From Nanobdellota archaeon (GTDB taxonomy: Archaea; Nanobdellota; Nanobdellia; Woesearchaeales; JAGLXL01), in assembly GCA_023132895.1 (NCBI GenBank), contig JAGLXL010000006.1, positions 16,360-80,359 on the forward strand: DNA of 64,000 nt, given 5' to 3'. A model generated the notes under the pieces. The model ran no database searches. It saw only the letters and a list, made by a program, of their open reading frames with translations, and was not told the DNA's origin. Position 1 is the first letter of the stretch. Each line of letters starts with the position of its first letter. Below are positions 34,560 to 43,346 of this stretch, piece after piece. A program made the translations under genes and the position numbers.

Positions 34560-35861
34560 ATGCCAGAAAAATTCATTTCAATCCAAGAGGCGCTTGATAA
34601 TGGCAAGGGTAAAGTAGCTGTGCGCGGCTGGATTTATCGTGAAAGAGGTTCGAATCAGTTTAAGTTTTTGGTTTTGCGGGATTCAACTAATATGATCCAG
34701 TGTGTTCTGCCTCATGATAAATTCAAGAAGCAATGGAAAGAAATTGACAAATTAATGATTGAAAGTTCTGTTGAGGTTGAAGGTGTGGTCAAGAAAGAAC
34801 CCCGGGCTCCAACTAATTATGACCTTCAGGTTGAGAAGATTAAGATTATTCAGGCAGCTGAGCCATTTCCAATTGCTAAGGATCAAAGTACAGAGTTTTT
34901 AGCTGATAACAGGCATTTGTGGCTGCGTTCAAGGAAGATGACGGCTATTTTGAAAATAAGGAGCAGTGTTTTTGGTGCGATTGATGAATATTTTAAAGGT
35001 GAAGGTTTTTATGAATATCATTCGCCGATTTTTCAATCTGTTCAAGCTGAAGGAGGTTCGACATTGTTTGAAGTTCCTTATTTTGGCAACAAAGGTGTGT
35101 TTTTGGCACAGACCTGGCAGCTTTATGCTGAGCCAGCGATTTTTGCTTTGGAGAAAATCTATACGATTGCGCCTTCGTTTCGAGCTGAGAAATCCAAGAC
35201 TTCGCGACATTTAACTGAATACTGGCATGCTGAAATGGAAGCAGCCTGGATTAATTTTGATGAGCTGAATGATTATGGCGAAGCTTTGCTGAAGTTTATT
35301 GTTGGAAAGGTTTTGTCTAAGAATAAGAAAGAGCTGGAAGTTTTGGGCCGGGATATTAAGAAATTAGAGCCGACTTTAAAGAAAAAATTTCCTAGAATGA
35401 CTTATGATGATGTTTTGAAATTATTGAAGAAAAAGTATAAATTGAATATTTCTTGGGGCAAGGATTTACGAACGATTGAGGAGGATCGGCTTTCTGAATT
35501 ATATGATGTTCCAGTGATTGTAACTAGATATCCTAAGAAAGTCAAGGCTTTTTACATGAAAGAAGACCCAAAGAATCCAAAAGTAGTTTTGGGTGCTGAT
35601 TTTATTGCGCCCGAGGGTTATGGTGAAATTATTGGTGCTTCTGAAAGGGAGCCTGATATTAAGAAAATCAAGGACAGATTGAAAGAACAAGGTGAAGATC
35701 CTAAGGAATATGAATTCTATTTAGATACGCGACGTTATGGTTCTGTGCCTCATGCTGGTTTTGGCATGGGTGTGGAAAGGGTGATAGCCTGGATTTGCGG
35801 GTTGGATAATATTAAGGATGCAATTCCATTTCCAAGGACAATGATTAGATGGCAGCCTTAG
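34560..35861 (+). CDS. asnS: Asparaginyl-tRNA synthetase (class IIb)
   Basis: 433 residues. An N-terminal OB-fold anticodon-binding domain (VAVRGWIYRERGSNQFKFLVLRD) is followed by the class II core: motif 1 around EYHSPIFQSVQAEGG, motif 2 FRAEKSKTSRHLTEYWHAEME and motif 3 GFGMGVERVIAWICGL. The H-L-T-E-Y-W-H-x-E sequence is typical for AsnRS rather than AspRS, and AspRS is a separate gene at 40802. A short T-rich spacer with a TATA-like TTTATTTATATAATC precedes the ATG. Confidence 0.92.
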   Translation: MPEKFISIQEALDNGKGKVAVRGWIYRERGSNQFKFLVLRDSTNMIQCVLPHDKFKKQWKEIDKLMIESSVEVEGVVKKEPRAPTNYDLQVEKIKIIQAAEPFPIAKDQSTEFLADNRHLWLRSRKMTAILKIRSSVFGAIDEYFKGEGFYEYHSPIFQSVQAEGGSTLFEVPYFGNKGVFLAQTWQLYAEPAIFALEKIYTIAPSFRAEKSKTSRHLTEYWHAEMEAAWINFDELNDYGEALLKFIVGKVLSKNKKELEVLGRDIKKLEPTLKKKFPRMTYDDVLKLLKKKYKLNISWGKDLRTIEEDRLSELYDVPVIVTRYPKKVKAFYMKEDPKNPKVVLGADFIAPEGYGEIIGASEREPDIKKIKDRLKEQGEDPKEYEFYLDTRRYGSVPHAGFGMGVERVIAWICGLDNIKDAIPFPRTMIRWQP

Positions 35862-36001
35862 GCTTTGACTTTAATTTCTAACTTATCCATTTCTTGTTTT
35901 CTCAAAAATTCTATAGGGTATTTTTGATGATGATCAGAACTTGCTCGATTTACTGGCCTAAAGCGACTATGGCTGGTGTCTTTGAGGGCAATTTCTGACA
36001 T
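35858..36001 (-). CDS. 47-aa basic mini-protein downstream of winged-helix gene
   Basis: A frame from ATG 36001 to TAA 35858 gives a product starting MSEIALKDTSHSRFRPVN and ending in a Lys-rich helix. It begins inside the 3' end of the winged-helix gene (overlap 51 bases, other frame) and shares its stop region with asnS on the opposite strand. The clean codon use and operon position support translation; no family is recognised. It pairs with the regulator upstream as 36637 pairs with 36372. Confidence 0.4.
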   Translation of the reverse strand: MSEIALKDTSHSRFRPVNRASSDHHQKYPIEFLRKQEMDKLEIKVKA

Positions 36002-36273
36002 GTTAAGAAATTATCTAGTTCGATTAATTTTTTCACTATTGGATTTTCTTTATTTAATTTATACAAAGATGCTCTGCCGATGATTCTGCTTTTAACTAAA
36101 ATTTTATCTTTAACCAAAGCATCCCAATATCTATCTAAAGTTACTCTACTGATTCCAGTATGTTGAGCTATTTCAGATTTAGAATAGTCAAAAATATCAT
36201 TATCTAATAAAAAATCTAATAATATTATTTTAGGTGTTTTTCCAAAAGTCCGGATGAAGATTGAATCTTGCAT
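35950..36273 (-). CDS. Winged-helix DNA-binding protein
   Basis: The frame is open to 36336, but a TATA box (ATATTTAAAT, 36299-36308) would lie inside that reading, and ATG 36273 stands about 31 bases after it, so a leaderless start there is preferred (107 residues). A helix-turn-helix is clear: SKSEIAQHTGISRVTLDRYWDALVKDKILV, with a wing IIGRASLYKLN. The length suits a small transcription regulator. It is divergent from a second winged-helix gene at 36372 and followed by a 47-residue mini-gene. Confidence 0.7.
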   Translation of the reverse strand: MQDSIFIRTFGKTPKIILLDFLLDNDIFDYSKSEIAQHTGISRVTLDRYWDALVKDKILVKSRIIGRASLYKLNKENPIVKKLIELDNFLTCQKLPSKTPAIVALGQ

Positions 36274-36371
36274 TTTCTTATTTATTATAGTATAACTCAT
36301 ATTTAAATGTTTCGTTTCTGTACATTTAAAGTACAATTATTATACAAATCTTTAAGTAACTTGCGAGTTTA

Positions 36372-36650
36372 TTGTGTAATATAGAAGATAGCGAAATAAA
36401 ATATTCTTTGATAAAAAAGATGGCCAGAAAATGTTATTTTGGCCATCGGTTGATCAATTTATCAGATTTAATTAAAGCTGTGCCAAGCCATTTACAAGGC
36501 AGAGCCAAGGAATGTATTGAAGAATTATTTAAAGATGGTTTTCTCAACAGAAAACCAGGAATAAAAAATGAATTTAGGTATTCCTTAAAACCAGAAAATA
36601 AAGAAAAAATAAAAGAAGTTTTGGAGAGAGGAGAATATGAAAAAATTTGA
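36372..36650 (+). CDS. Small winged-helix-like protein
   Basis: 92 residues if the TTG at 36372 is used; a TATTATACA stretch about 30 bases upstream supports a leaderless start there, while ATG 36420 is an alternative. The sequence (NLSDLIKAVPSHLQGRAKECI...LFKDGFLNRKPG...FRYSLKPENKEKI) reads as a winged helix with a terminal wing and helix. It overlaps the 38-residue gene that follows by 14 bases. DNA-binding is inferred from the fold only. Confidence 0.55.
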   Translation: MCNIEDSEIKYSLIKKMARKCYFGHRLINLSDLIKAVPSHLQGRAKECIEELFKDGFLNRKPGIKNEFRYSLKPENKEKIKEVLERGEYEKI

Positions 36651-36753
36651 TGAAAAAGAATTTATGGAATTGTTAAAAGAACCGAGTGTCTTTGATTCTG
36701 AAACATTTATTATTAAATATCAAGGAGTTTTGCCTAAAAAAAGTGCACCTTAA
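36637..36753 (+). CDS. 38-aa mini-protein coupled to winged-helix gene
   Basis: ATG 36637 has an AGAGGAG ribosome site just ahead. The product starts MKKFDEKEFMELLKEPSVFD and ends at TAA 36753, which overlaps the stop of the convergent phosphatase gene. The overlap with 36372 and the ribosome site suggest a real two-gene unit. Unknown function. Confidence 0.45.
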   Translation: MKKFDEKEFMELLKEPSVFDSETFIIKYQGVLPKKSAP

Positions 36754-37559
36754 ACAAAATCAATTCCAATCGCTGCTACATCATCATGTTGTTTATATCT
36801 TGGATATTTCCAGCAAAGAGGGTCAGTTTTCTCAATAGAACGCACATAATCCAATAAACCTTTCAACCCTTTTTTTTGATATATTTTTACAAATAAATTC
36901 CAATCTTCAGTTGCCTCTGGATCTTCTTTTGGAATCAACAATCCATCTGTGAAGAGAATTATTGATTTAATATCCTTTAAATCTATTTTTCCAAATTCAA
37001 AAAAATTTATCGCCTCTTTTTCTCCGTTTAAGGCACCAAATTTTACATTGGCTTGTCTTCTAAGTTCGATTTCATCTTTTATTAACACATTAAAAATATC
37101 TTTAACTTTTTTATTTGCTAATTCTTTCCATTTTTTCATAGATTCCAAGTCAAAGTCAAAATAATCTACCAGCAACTTATGGGACCCATCCTTAAAAACA
37201 ACCAAAGTCAAACAATCTGCAATAGTGAAAAACTCAATTTCTTCTTTGTTTATTTTTATGGCTGCAACGGCTGTTGACCATAATGATTCTTTTTGATTTG
37301 AATCAATTCCGACCTTTTTCATCTCTTCTAAGATTTTATCATTAGCTCCTTCAACCAAACCATTTAATGATTTATCATTCTTAGAAAAAACTTCCTTGGC
37401 AATTTTCGCTGCCAATCTGCCTCCAGTTTCTCCTTTCTCATTAACATATTTAATTAAACTTGTTGCCCCGTCAAAAACAGCAAACAAATTGTCCTGAGTC
37501 AATAATTCATCTTCATTAATTTCTCTTGAACCCTTGTCATAAATTTTTTGTATTTTCAT
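36750..37559 (-). CDS. PP2C-like Ser/Thr protein phosphatase
   Basis: 269 residues. Metal-binding motifs of the PPM/PP2C family are present: NEDELL with LFAVFDGATS (about 16-36), the central STAVAAIKI and IADCLTLVV, ILFTDGLLIP (about 205) and the C-terminal HDDVAAIGI. Family members remove phosphate from Ser/Thr residues using two Mn/Mg ions; the first motif is closer to the bacterial group. An independent leaderless start is likely. Confidence 0.82.
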   Translation of the reverse strand: MKIQKIYDKGSREINEDELLTQDNLFAVFDGATSLIKYVNEKGETGGRLAAKIAKEVFSKNDKSLNGLVEGANDKILEEMKKVGIDSNQKESLWSTAVAAIKINKEEIEFFTIADCLTLVVFKDGSHKLLVDYFDFDLESMKKWKELANKKVKDIFNVLIKDEIELRRQANVKFGALNGEKEAINFFEFGKIDLKDIKSIILFTDGLLIPKEDPEATEDWNLFVKIYQKKGLKGLLDYVRSIEKTDPLCWKYPRYKQHDDVAAIGIDFV

Positions 37560-37580
37560 TTTAATTAAAAATCACAATTG

Positions 37581-38549
37581 CTATTTAAATATCATCATCG
37601 CATCGCCTAAAGAGTAAAATCTGTAATTTTCTTTGATTGCTTCTTGATAAGCTTTCAAGATTCTTTCTCGATTCACATAAGCATAAGTCAATAACAATAA
37701 AGAACTTTTTGGGAGGTGGAAGTTTGTGATCATGGCCTTGATATTTGATTTAAAATTATAGGGTGGTTTGATGAATATTTCTGAAATGCCTTTGCTCGGT
37801 TGGATTTTGTTATCTTTCCAATCAGCGCTTTCAAGGCATTTGACAACTGTGGTGCCAACAGCGATAATGTTTCCTTGGTTGATTATGTTGGCGTTGTTTT
37901 GGTCAATTTCAAAGTATTCCTTTCCTGTTGAGTGTGAGGTGATGTCTTTGACTGGAAGGAAAGTTTCATAGGAAATGTCAAGTTTGATTTTGGTTATGTT
38001 GATGCCTTTTTCTTTTATTTTGTTTAAGAGTTCTTGGGTGAAATGGAGTCCTGCAGTTGGTGCTGCTAAGGAGCCTTCTTCCTTAGCATAGATAGTTTGG
38101 TAATCTTGTTCTGGGACGTGTTGTTTGATGTAAGGTGGTGTGGGGATGATTAAATGTTTTTTATTTATTTCTTTATTAAACTTTAAATGGAAAATATCAT
38201 CAACTCTTTTAACAACTACTGCCTTGTCTTCATCAAAAACCAACTCTGTTCCTTCTTTGATTTTACTACCTTTGATTCGGCATTCATAAACTCCATCTTT
38301 CTCCTTAACTAAAATCACTTCAATCTTACCACCAGTACTTTTTTTTCCAATGAGTTTGGCATGACTGACTTTGGTTTCATTGAGAACGAGAACGTCTCCT
38401 GATTCTAAGTAGTCAATAATATCATAGAATTTTTTGTGTTTGACTTTGTCTTTTATTATTAGAAGTTTGCAGTGGTCTCTAGGTTGGTGTGCTGTTTGGG
38501 CGATCATTTCTTTGGGTAAGTTGTAGTCGTAGTCTTCTAAGCTAACCAT
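37581..38549 (-). CDS. queA: S-adenosylmethionine:tRNA ribosyltransferase-isomerase
   Basis: 322 residues, normal size for QueA. It transfers and rearranges the ribosyl part of AdoMet onto preQ1 in tRNA to give epoxyqueuosine. Family motifs: LPKEMIAQTAHQPRDHCKLL, GDVLVLNETKV, EGSLAAPTAGLHFT, and ITKIKLDISYETFLPV followed by AVGTTVVKCLESA. It overlaps tgt by 13 bases. This is a bacterial-type enzyme; archaea normally make archaeosine and lack it. Part of the HD-queH-tgt-queA operon. Confidence 0.95.
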   Translation of the reverse strand: MVSLEDYDYNLPKEMIAQTAHQPRDHCKLLIIKDKVKHKKFYDIIDYLESGDVLVLNETKVSHAKLIGKKSTGGKIEVILVKEKDGVYECRIKGSKIKEGTELVFDEDKAVVVKRVDDIFHLKFNKEINKKHLIIPTPPYIKQHVPEQDYQTIYAKEEGSLAAPTAGLHFTQELLNKIKEKGINITKIKLDISYETFLPVKDITSHSTGKEYFEIDQNNANIINQGNIIAVGTTVVKCLESADWKDNKIQPSKGISEIFIKPPYNFKSNIKAMITNFHLPKSSLLLLTYAYVNRERILKAYQEAIKENYRFYSLGDAMMIFK

Positions 38550-39634
38550 TTTTTCTTAAGTTCTTGGAATTTTTGTTGACTGATTGCTTCCCTTATCTCT
38601 TTCATCAGATTATTAAAAAACCAAAGATTGTGCTCTGTCGCCAAAGAATAAGCCAGCAGTTCATTTGTCTTAAATAAATGACGCAAATAAGCTTTGGAAT
38701 AATTTTTACAGACGTCACATTTGCAGTTCTTATCTAAGGGACCCTGATCCCCTGTATACTGAGCATTTGTAATCCTGTATCTCCACTTATCTTTTAAATT
38801 GCCTTCAGAAGTAAAAATATAACCTGCCCGAGCTAATCTTGTCGGCAAAACACAATCAAAAGTATCGACTCCTAATTCCACGCCATTGAAGATGTCTTCA
38901 ACTGCACCGATGCCAAGGAGGTGTTTAGGTTTGTCTTCTGGAAGTTCTTCCATCATGTATTGAATAACTTTAAGAGTTTCTTCTTTGGGCTCGCCAAAGA
39001 TACTTCCTAATCCATAACCAGGGAAATTGAGTGAGGAGATGAATTTGGCGGATTGTCTTCTTAAATCTTCGAATTTTCCCCCTTGGATAATACCAAAAAG
39101 AGCTTGATTAGTTTTATGGGCTTTGAGGCATTGCTCTGCCCATTTATGTGTTCTTTCCACAGACTTCTTGGCAGTTTCATAATCACTTTCAAAAGGAATG
39201 CATTCGTCTAATGTAAAAATAATATCTGCTCCTAATTTCTCTTGAATTTCAATTGATTTTTCTGGAGTGAGTTCATGTTTTGATTTATCCAAATGAGATC
39301 TAAACACAACCTTATCATCATCAATTTTACTTATTTCTGCCAAACTAAAAACTTGAAACCCACCAGAGTCAGTAAACATCGGCTTGTGCCATCCCATGAA
39401 CTTATGGAGGCCGCCTAGTTTTTGGATGAGTTCTTCGCCAGGCCTTAGGTATAAATGGTAGGTGTTGCAGAGAACTGCTTGAATGCCTATTTTGCTGAGA
39501 GTTTCTGAACTGAGAGCTTTGACAGTGGCTTGGGTAGCAACAGGGATGAAATTAGGAGTTTCTAAAATGCCGTGTTCAGTAATTATTTCTCCTGTTCTGG
39601 CTTGTCCTTCTTTATTTTTGATTTTGAAGTCCAT
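38537..39634 (-). CDS. tgt: Bacterial-type tRNA-guanine transglycosylase
   Basis: The frame opens at a GTG (39646), but ATG 39634 matches the usual start (365 residues). It swaps G34 of tRNAs with GUN anticodons for preQ1. Visible: general base Asp89 in FTDSGGFQVFS, nucleophile Asp260 in VDTFDCVLPTR, and zinc ligands Cys304, Cys306, Cys309 and His319 (CKCDVCKNYSKAYLRHLF). There is no PUA domain, so it is the bacterial bTGT form, not the archaeal position-15 enzyme. It overlaps queH by 23 bases. Confidence 0.95.
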   Translation of the reverse strand: MDFKIKNKEGQARTGEIITEHGILETPNFIPVATQATVKALSSETLSKIGIQAVLCNTYHLYLRPGEELIQKLGGLHKFMGWHKPMFTDSGGFQVFSLAEISKIDDDKVVFRSHLDKSKHELTPEKSIEIQEKLGADIIFTLDECIPFESDYETAKKSVERTHKWAEQCLKAHKTNQALFGIIQGGKFEDLRRQSAKFISSLNFPGYGLGSIFGEPKEETLKVIQYMMEELPEDKPKHLLGIGAVEDIFNGVELGVDTFDCVLPTRLARAGYIFTSEGNLKDKWRYRITNAQYTGDQGPLDKNCKCDVCKNYSKAYLRHLFKTNELLAYSLATEHNLWFFNNLMKEIREAISQQKFQELKKKWLA

Positions 39635-40154
39635 AGAGACACCCACAGTATTTTTGTATGTAAAGATTATGTTGTTTTGATAATTCTTTTTCTTGGTAAC
39701 AGATTTTTTTGATTTGTTCTTGGTCTAAATTGAAATTAAAAAATTTTAATCCTAAACGTTCGGCAATTTCCTGGCCAGTTTGATTGATGAATTGAGTGTC
39801 TTTCCAAACATTGACTGATAAGGAAGTGGCCATAGCATCAAAACCATTGGATTTGGCAGTGAGGCCGAGATTTTCCAAGCGTATTTTAAAGCAAATTTTA
39901 CAGCGTTCTCCGCCTTCTGGTTCATCTTGGTAATGATCGACAACACTATGCCATAATCCGTTTTCATAATCGTCTTCAATAAGTTTGAGGTTGAATTCTT
40001 GGGCAATTTTTTTGACAGATTCTAATCTTTTTTGATATTCTTCTTTGGGTTCAATATTAGGGTTATAGAAGAAAAGAGTGAGGTCATGGTCTTGAAAGAA
40101 ATCTAAGAGGCCGATAATACAAGGTCCACAGCAAGCATGCAAGAGAACTTTCAT
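39612..40154 (-). CDS. queH: Epoxyqueuosine reductase QueH
   Basis: 180 residues. It catalyses the last step of queuosine synthesis, reducing epoxyqueuosine in tRNA, in organisms that lack QueG. The start MKVLLHACCGPC carries the paired Cys8-Cys9 and Cys12; further Cys occur in GERCKICFKIRLE and KYCGCLYG, matching the conserved metal/Fe-S site of the family. Its ATG overlaps the HD hydrolase stop by 4 bases, and its 3' end overlaps tgt. Confidence 0.93.
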   Translation of the reverse strand: MKVLLHACCGPCIIGLLDFFQDHDLTLFFYNPNIEPKEEYQKRLESVKKIAQEFNLKLIEDDYENGLWHSVVDHYQDEPEGGERCKICFKIRLENLGLTAKSNGFDAMATSLSVNVWKDTQFINQTGQEIAERLGLKFFNFNLDQEQIKKICYQEKELSKQHNLYIQKYCGCLYGLQNQK

Positions 40155-40726
40155 GGGAGATTGATTTTTTTTATTTCTTGGAACAATCTATCAAATATTT
40201 TTTTGGTAGTTTGGTCAAATTCAATGCATTCTTTTTTATGTTCTAAGACATCCTGGTGAGTGGCATTCCATTCCTTTAAACTTCTGCCATCTGAGAGGGT
40301 CTGCTGGAGAGTAGCCTGTATCTTATCAAAAGCATGGGTTAATCTTGATTCTTTGGTTTGCTTGTCTTCGAATTCGAGCCAAAGTGAATGGAATTCTTGG
40401 TTAATGTCGTCTGGCAAGAGATTGAATAGTTTCTCGGCAGCTTGTTTTTCTTTTTCCTGTTGAAGGGGTTTGTTTTTTTTATCAAAGGCGCAGACATCTC
40501 CGGCATAGATTTCAACTAAATCATGGATAAGGGCCATCTTGTATATTTTTAAGAAATTGATGTCATTAAATTCTTTTTCAAAGGCCATCAAAGCTAAGCA
40601 GAGATGCCAACTGTGTTCAGCACTGTTTTCTTTTCTGAAAGAATCTGACAGATAGATTTCCCTGGTGACAAATTTTAATTTATCAATTTCCTTTAAAAAA
40701 TTAAGGATTTGGTCGGTTCTTTCCAT
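40151..40726 (-). CDS. HD-domain hydrolase heading the queuosine operon
   Basis: 191 residues of the same broad YfbR/HDDC2 family as the 32855 product. The metal site reads SAEHSWHLCL (His), ALIHDLVEIYAGD (His-Asp) and THAFDKIQ (Asp). Members act on nucleoside monophosphates. Its position as first gene of the queuosine operon, overlapping queH by 4 bases, hints at a nucleotide-handling role linked to precursor supply or at chance co-transcription. Divergent from aspS. Confidence 0.82.
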   Translation of the reverse strand: MERTDQILNFLKEIDKLKFVTREIYLSDSFRKENSAEHSWHLCLALMAFEKEFNDINFLKIYKMALIHDLVEIYAGDVCAFDKKNKPLQQEKEKQAAEKLFNLLPDDINQEFHSLWLEFEDKQTKESRLTHAFDKIQATLQQTLSDGRSLKEWNATHQDVLEHKKECIEFDQTTKKIFDRLFQEIKKINLP

Positions 40727-40801
40727 GAGAACTGCCCAAATTTACACCTATATATAAGTTTCCCAAAAAACTTTATAAAGTATGATTATTTCTTTATTCC
40801 T

Positions 40802-42202
40802 ATGTTAAGAACACATACTTGCGGTGAATTGAATAAAAAACATAAAGATAAGAAAGTCACTTTATGCGGCTGGATAGATTCTCTGAGAGTTCAGGGCCGG
40901 ATTGGATTTTTATTGTTGAGAGACAGGTATGGGATTACTCAGTTTTTTCTTAATCCAAAGTTGGCTAAGGAGTTTGGTAGTTTGAAGAAGGAATCAGTTG
41001 TTCAAGTTACAGGGAAGGTTCAAGTTCGTCCGGCAAATCAAATCAAAAAGGAAATGGCGACTGGTGGGATTGAAGTCGCAGCTGATTCAATTGAAGTTTT
41101 ATCGCCGGCTGAAGAGCTGCCATTGGATTTGAATTTAGAATCAACTGAAGAGACGAGATTGAAGTATAGGTATTTAGATTTGAGGACTTCCCACATGACT
41201 CAAAATATCATTTTGAGGCATAAAATTATCAACTTTATGAGAAGTTATTTAGACAAATTAAACTTTGTTGAAATCCAAACACCCATCTTAACCAAGTCAA
41301 CTCCGGAAGGAGCTAGGGATTATTTAGTTCCAGCCAGAAATTTTCCAGGAAAATTCTATGCTCTGCCGCAATCACCGCAGCAATACAAACAAATGTTAAT
41401 GGTGGCTGGTTTTGACAGATATTTTCAGATTGCTCCTTGTTTTAGAGATGAGGATGCCAGAGCAGATCGATGCCCAGGTGAATTTTATCAGTTAGATGTT
41501 GAAATGTCTTTTGTTGAACAAGAAGATATTTTGAATTTGATTGAAGATATGATGATTAAAATAGTCAAAGAAATTTTGCCAGATAAAAAATTAACTTTTA
41601 AAAAATTCCCAAGATTAAATCATGATGAAGTCATGAAAAAATATAAGACCGACAAGCCAGACTTAAGAAAAAATAAAAATGATCCAAATGAATTAGCCTT
41701 CTGCTGGGTTGTTAACTATCCTTTATTCGTCAAACAAACTAAAGAAGATTTTTTCCATGGAGCCGGCAAGAACTGGGCTCCATCACACCACATGTTTACA
41801 GCACCTAAAGAAGAAGATATTAAGTATTTAAATTCAAAGGAGGCTGGTAAAGTTAAATCTTATCAACATGATTTGGTTTTAAATGGTTATGAGGTTGGCG
41901 GAGGTTCGATTAGAATCCATGATCCAAAGATTCAAGAGAAGGTTTTTGACTTGATTGGTTTTACAAAAGAGCAAAAAAAGAAATTTTCCCATTTGTTAAA
42001 TGCTTTTAAGTATGGAACTCCTCCTCATGGTGGAATTGCGCCTGGGATTGACAGATTAATTATGGTTTTGTTAGGGCAGAAGCATATCCGAGAAGTGGTG
42101 GCTTTCCCTAAAAATAAAGAAGCCAGGGATTTAGTGATGGATGCTCCTTCTGAAGTTGATAAAGAACAGTTAGATGAATTACATCTCAAAATAACAAAAT
42201 AA
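40802..42202 (+). CDS. aspS: Aspartyl-tRNA synthetase, bacterial type without GAD domain
   Basis: The frame opens at 40709, but ATG 40802 gives the normal start MLRTHTCGELNKK (466 residues), with a TATA box (CTTTATAAAG) about 30 bases before. OB-fold domain to about residue 110, then bacterial-style blocks ETRLKYRYLDLRTSHM, STPEGARDYLVPARN, YALPQSPQQYKQMLMV, FRDEDARADRCPGEFYQLDVE and HGGIAPGIDRLIMVLLG. Bacterial AspRS is near 590 residues because of a GAD insertion; here that insertion is absent. The archaeal AspRS form would be shorter and differently spelled in motif 2. Confidence 0.93.
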   Translation: MLRTHTCGELNKKHKDKKVTLCGWIDSLRVQGRIGFLLLRDRYGITQFFLNPKLAKEFGSLKKESVVQVTGKVQVRPANQIKKEMATGGIEVAADSIEVLSPAEELPLDLNLESTEETRLKYRYLDLRTSHMTQNIILRHKIINFMRSYLDKLNFVEIQTPILTKSTPEGARDYLVPARNFPGKFYALPQSPQQYKQMLMVAGFDRYFQIAPCFRDEDARADRCPGEFYQLDVEMSFVEQEDILNLIEDMMIKIVKEILPDKKLTFKKFPRLNHDEVMKKYKTDKPDLRKNKNDPNELAFCWVVNYPLFVKQTKEDFFHGAGKNWAPSHHMFTAPKEEDIKYLNSKEAGKVKSYQHDLVLNGYEVGGGSIRIHDPKIQEKVFDLIGFTKEQKKKFSHLLNAFKYGTPPHGGIAPGIDRLIMVLLGQKHIREVVAFPKNKEARDLVMDAPSEVDKEQLDELHLKITK

Positions 42203-42203
42203 T

Positions 42204-43268
42204 TTATTTCAACTTCTTCACAAAAATAGTCTGTGTTGGGAAAGCAATGCCAATTTTTGCCTTATTCAAACCAGCATAAATCTTCTCAGTTGCTTCTAAT
42301 TTCTTAGTATAAGCATCTTTATAATCATCAACCCAAAAACGAGCCTGAAACAACAAAGCAAAATCTCCCATCTCAGTAAAAACAGTGTTCATGTATGGCT
42401 TGTTAGAAATGCCTTTCATCTTTTTCAAAACACCATCAACCACTTTCTTAACTTTTTCAACTTTAGTTCCATACTCAACTCCAAATTTGACAACAACCCT
42501 AATTTTAGGATTAGGCTGGACATAGTTGATGATTTTAGCATTGGCCATCTGGCCGTTGGGAATAGTAATAATTTGATTGTCATAGTTTTTGATTCGGGTG
42601 CTTCTTAAGCCAACTTCAACGATTTCTCCAACTTCTCCGCCTTCAATCTGGATTTTATCTCCGACGGCAAAGGTTTTGTCTAGGATTAAGAAAATACCAC
42701 CAAAAATGTTTTTTAAAGAATCTTGGAGAGCTAGTCCGAGAACAAGGCCGCCAATTCCTAATCCTGCTAAGTAAGGTGTAATGTTGATGCTCCAAGTATT
42801 GAGAATCCAAAGAACTCCTAACAAGACAAAAACAATATTGACAACTTTTCTGAATAAAGGCAATAAGGTTTCATCTAAATCTGATTTGGTTTTCTTGGCA
42901 AAGATACAAGCCCAAGAGTCAAGCAGGGTGTTGAGGACTTTGGCGATGATCATGACAAAAATGATGATGCCAATGCTTTCTAAAAGATGGAAAACAATGG
43001 GCTGGTCAAAAACTATTTGAGAACTGAGTCTTAAGCCCAAGACAATTAATAACCAGAAAACTGGTTTTTTTATTTTTTGAATAATTTTATCATCAACGTC
43101 TGTTTTAGTTTTGACTGTTAATTTAAGAATGATTTTTTCTAAGACTAATAAAAGAATGAAAGCAAGAATGACAAAGGCGACTAAAGTGACGCCGGCCTGA
43201 GACCACTTGCTTTGGAAATAACTAACATAGGGTCCCAAAAGATTGAATAAAGGTGTTAAATCAAACAT
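42204..43268 (-). CDS. MscS-type mechanosensitive ion channel
   Basis: 354 residues. Five hydrophobic segments in the first 200 residues lead to the Gly/Ala-rich pore helix (PYLAGLGIGGLVLGLALQDS) typical for MscS, and then a beta domain with AVGDKIQIEGGEVGEIVEVG and NYDNQIITIPNGQMANAKIIN. These channels open when membrane tension rises and release solutes. Convergent with aspS (1-base gap). The ending FPTQTIFVKKLK is normal. Confidence 0.93.
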   Translation of the reverse strand: MFDLTPLFNLLGPYVSYFQSKWSQAGVTLVAFVILAFILLLVLEKIILKLTVKTKTDVDDKIIQKIKKPVFWLLIVLGLRLSSQIVFDQPIVFHLLESIGIIIFVMIIAKVLNTLLDSWACIFAKKTKSDLDETLLPLFRKVVNIVFVLLGVLWILNTWSINITPYLAGLGIGGLVLGLALQDSLKNIFGGIFLILDKTFAVGDKIQIEGGEVGEIVEVGLRSTRIKNYDNQIITIPNGQMANAKIINYVQPNPKIRVVVKFGVEYGTKVEKVKKVVDGVLKKMKGISNKPYMNTVFTEMGDFALLFQARFWVDDYKDAYTKKLEATEKIYAGLNKAKIGIAFPTQTIFVKKLK

Positions 43269-43346
43269 AGAGTGAATTAATTAGAATTTTGTTTAAATAG
43301 TTTTCGGAAAAAGATTTATAAAACAATCAACCCACCACCACCTACT

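Noticed and set aside
40709..40801. Longer N terminus for AspRS
   Set aside because: The added residues overlap the divergent promoter and do not resemble the family; ATG 40802 matches it.
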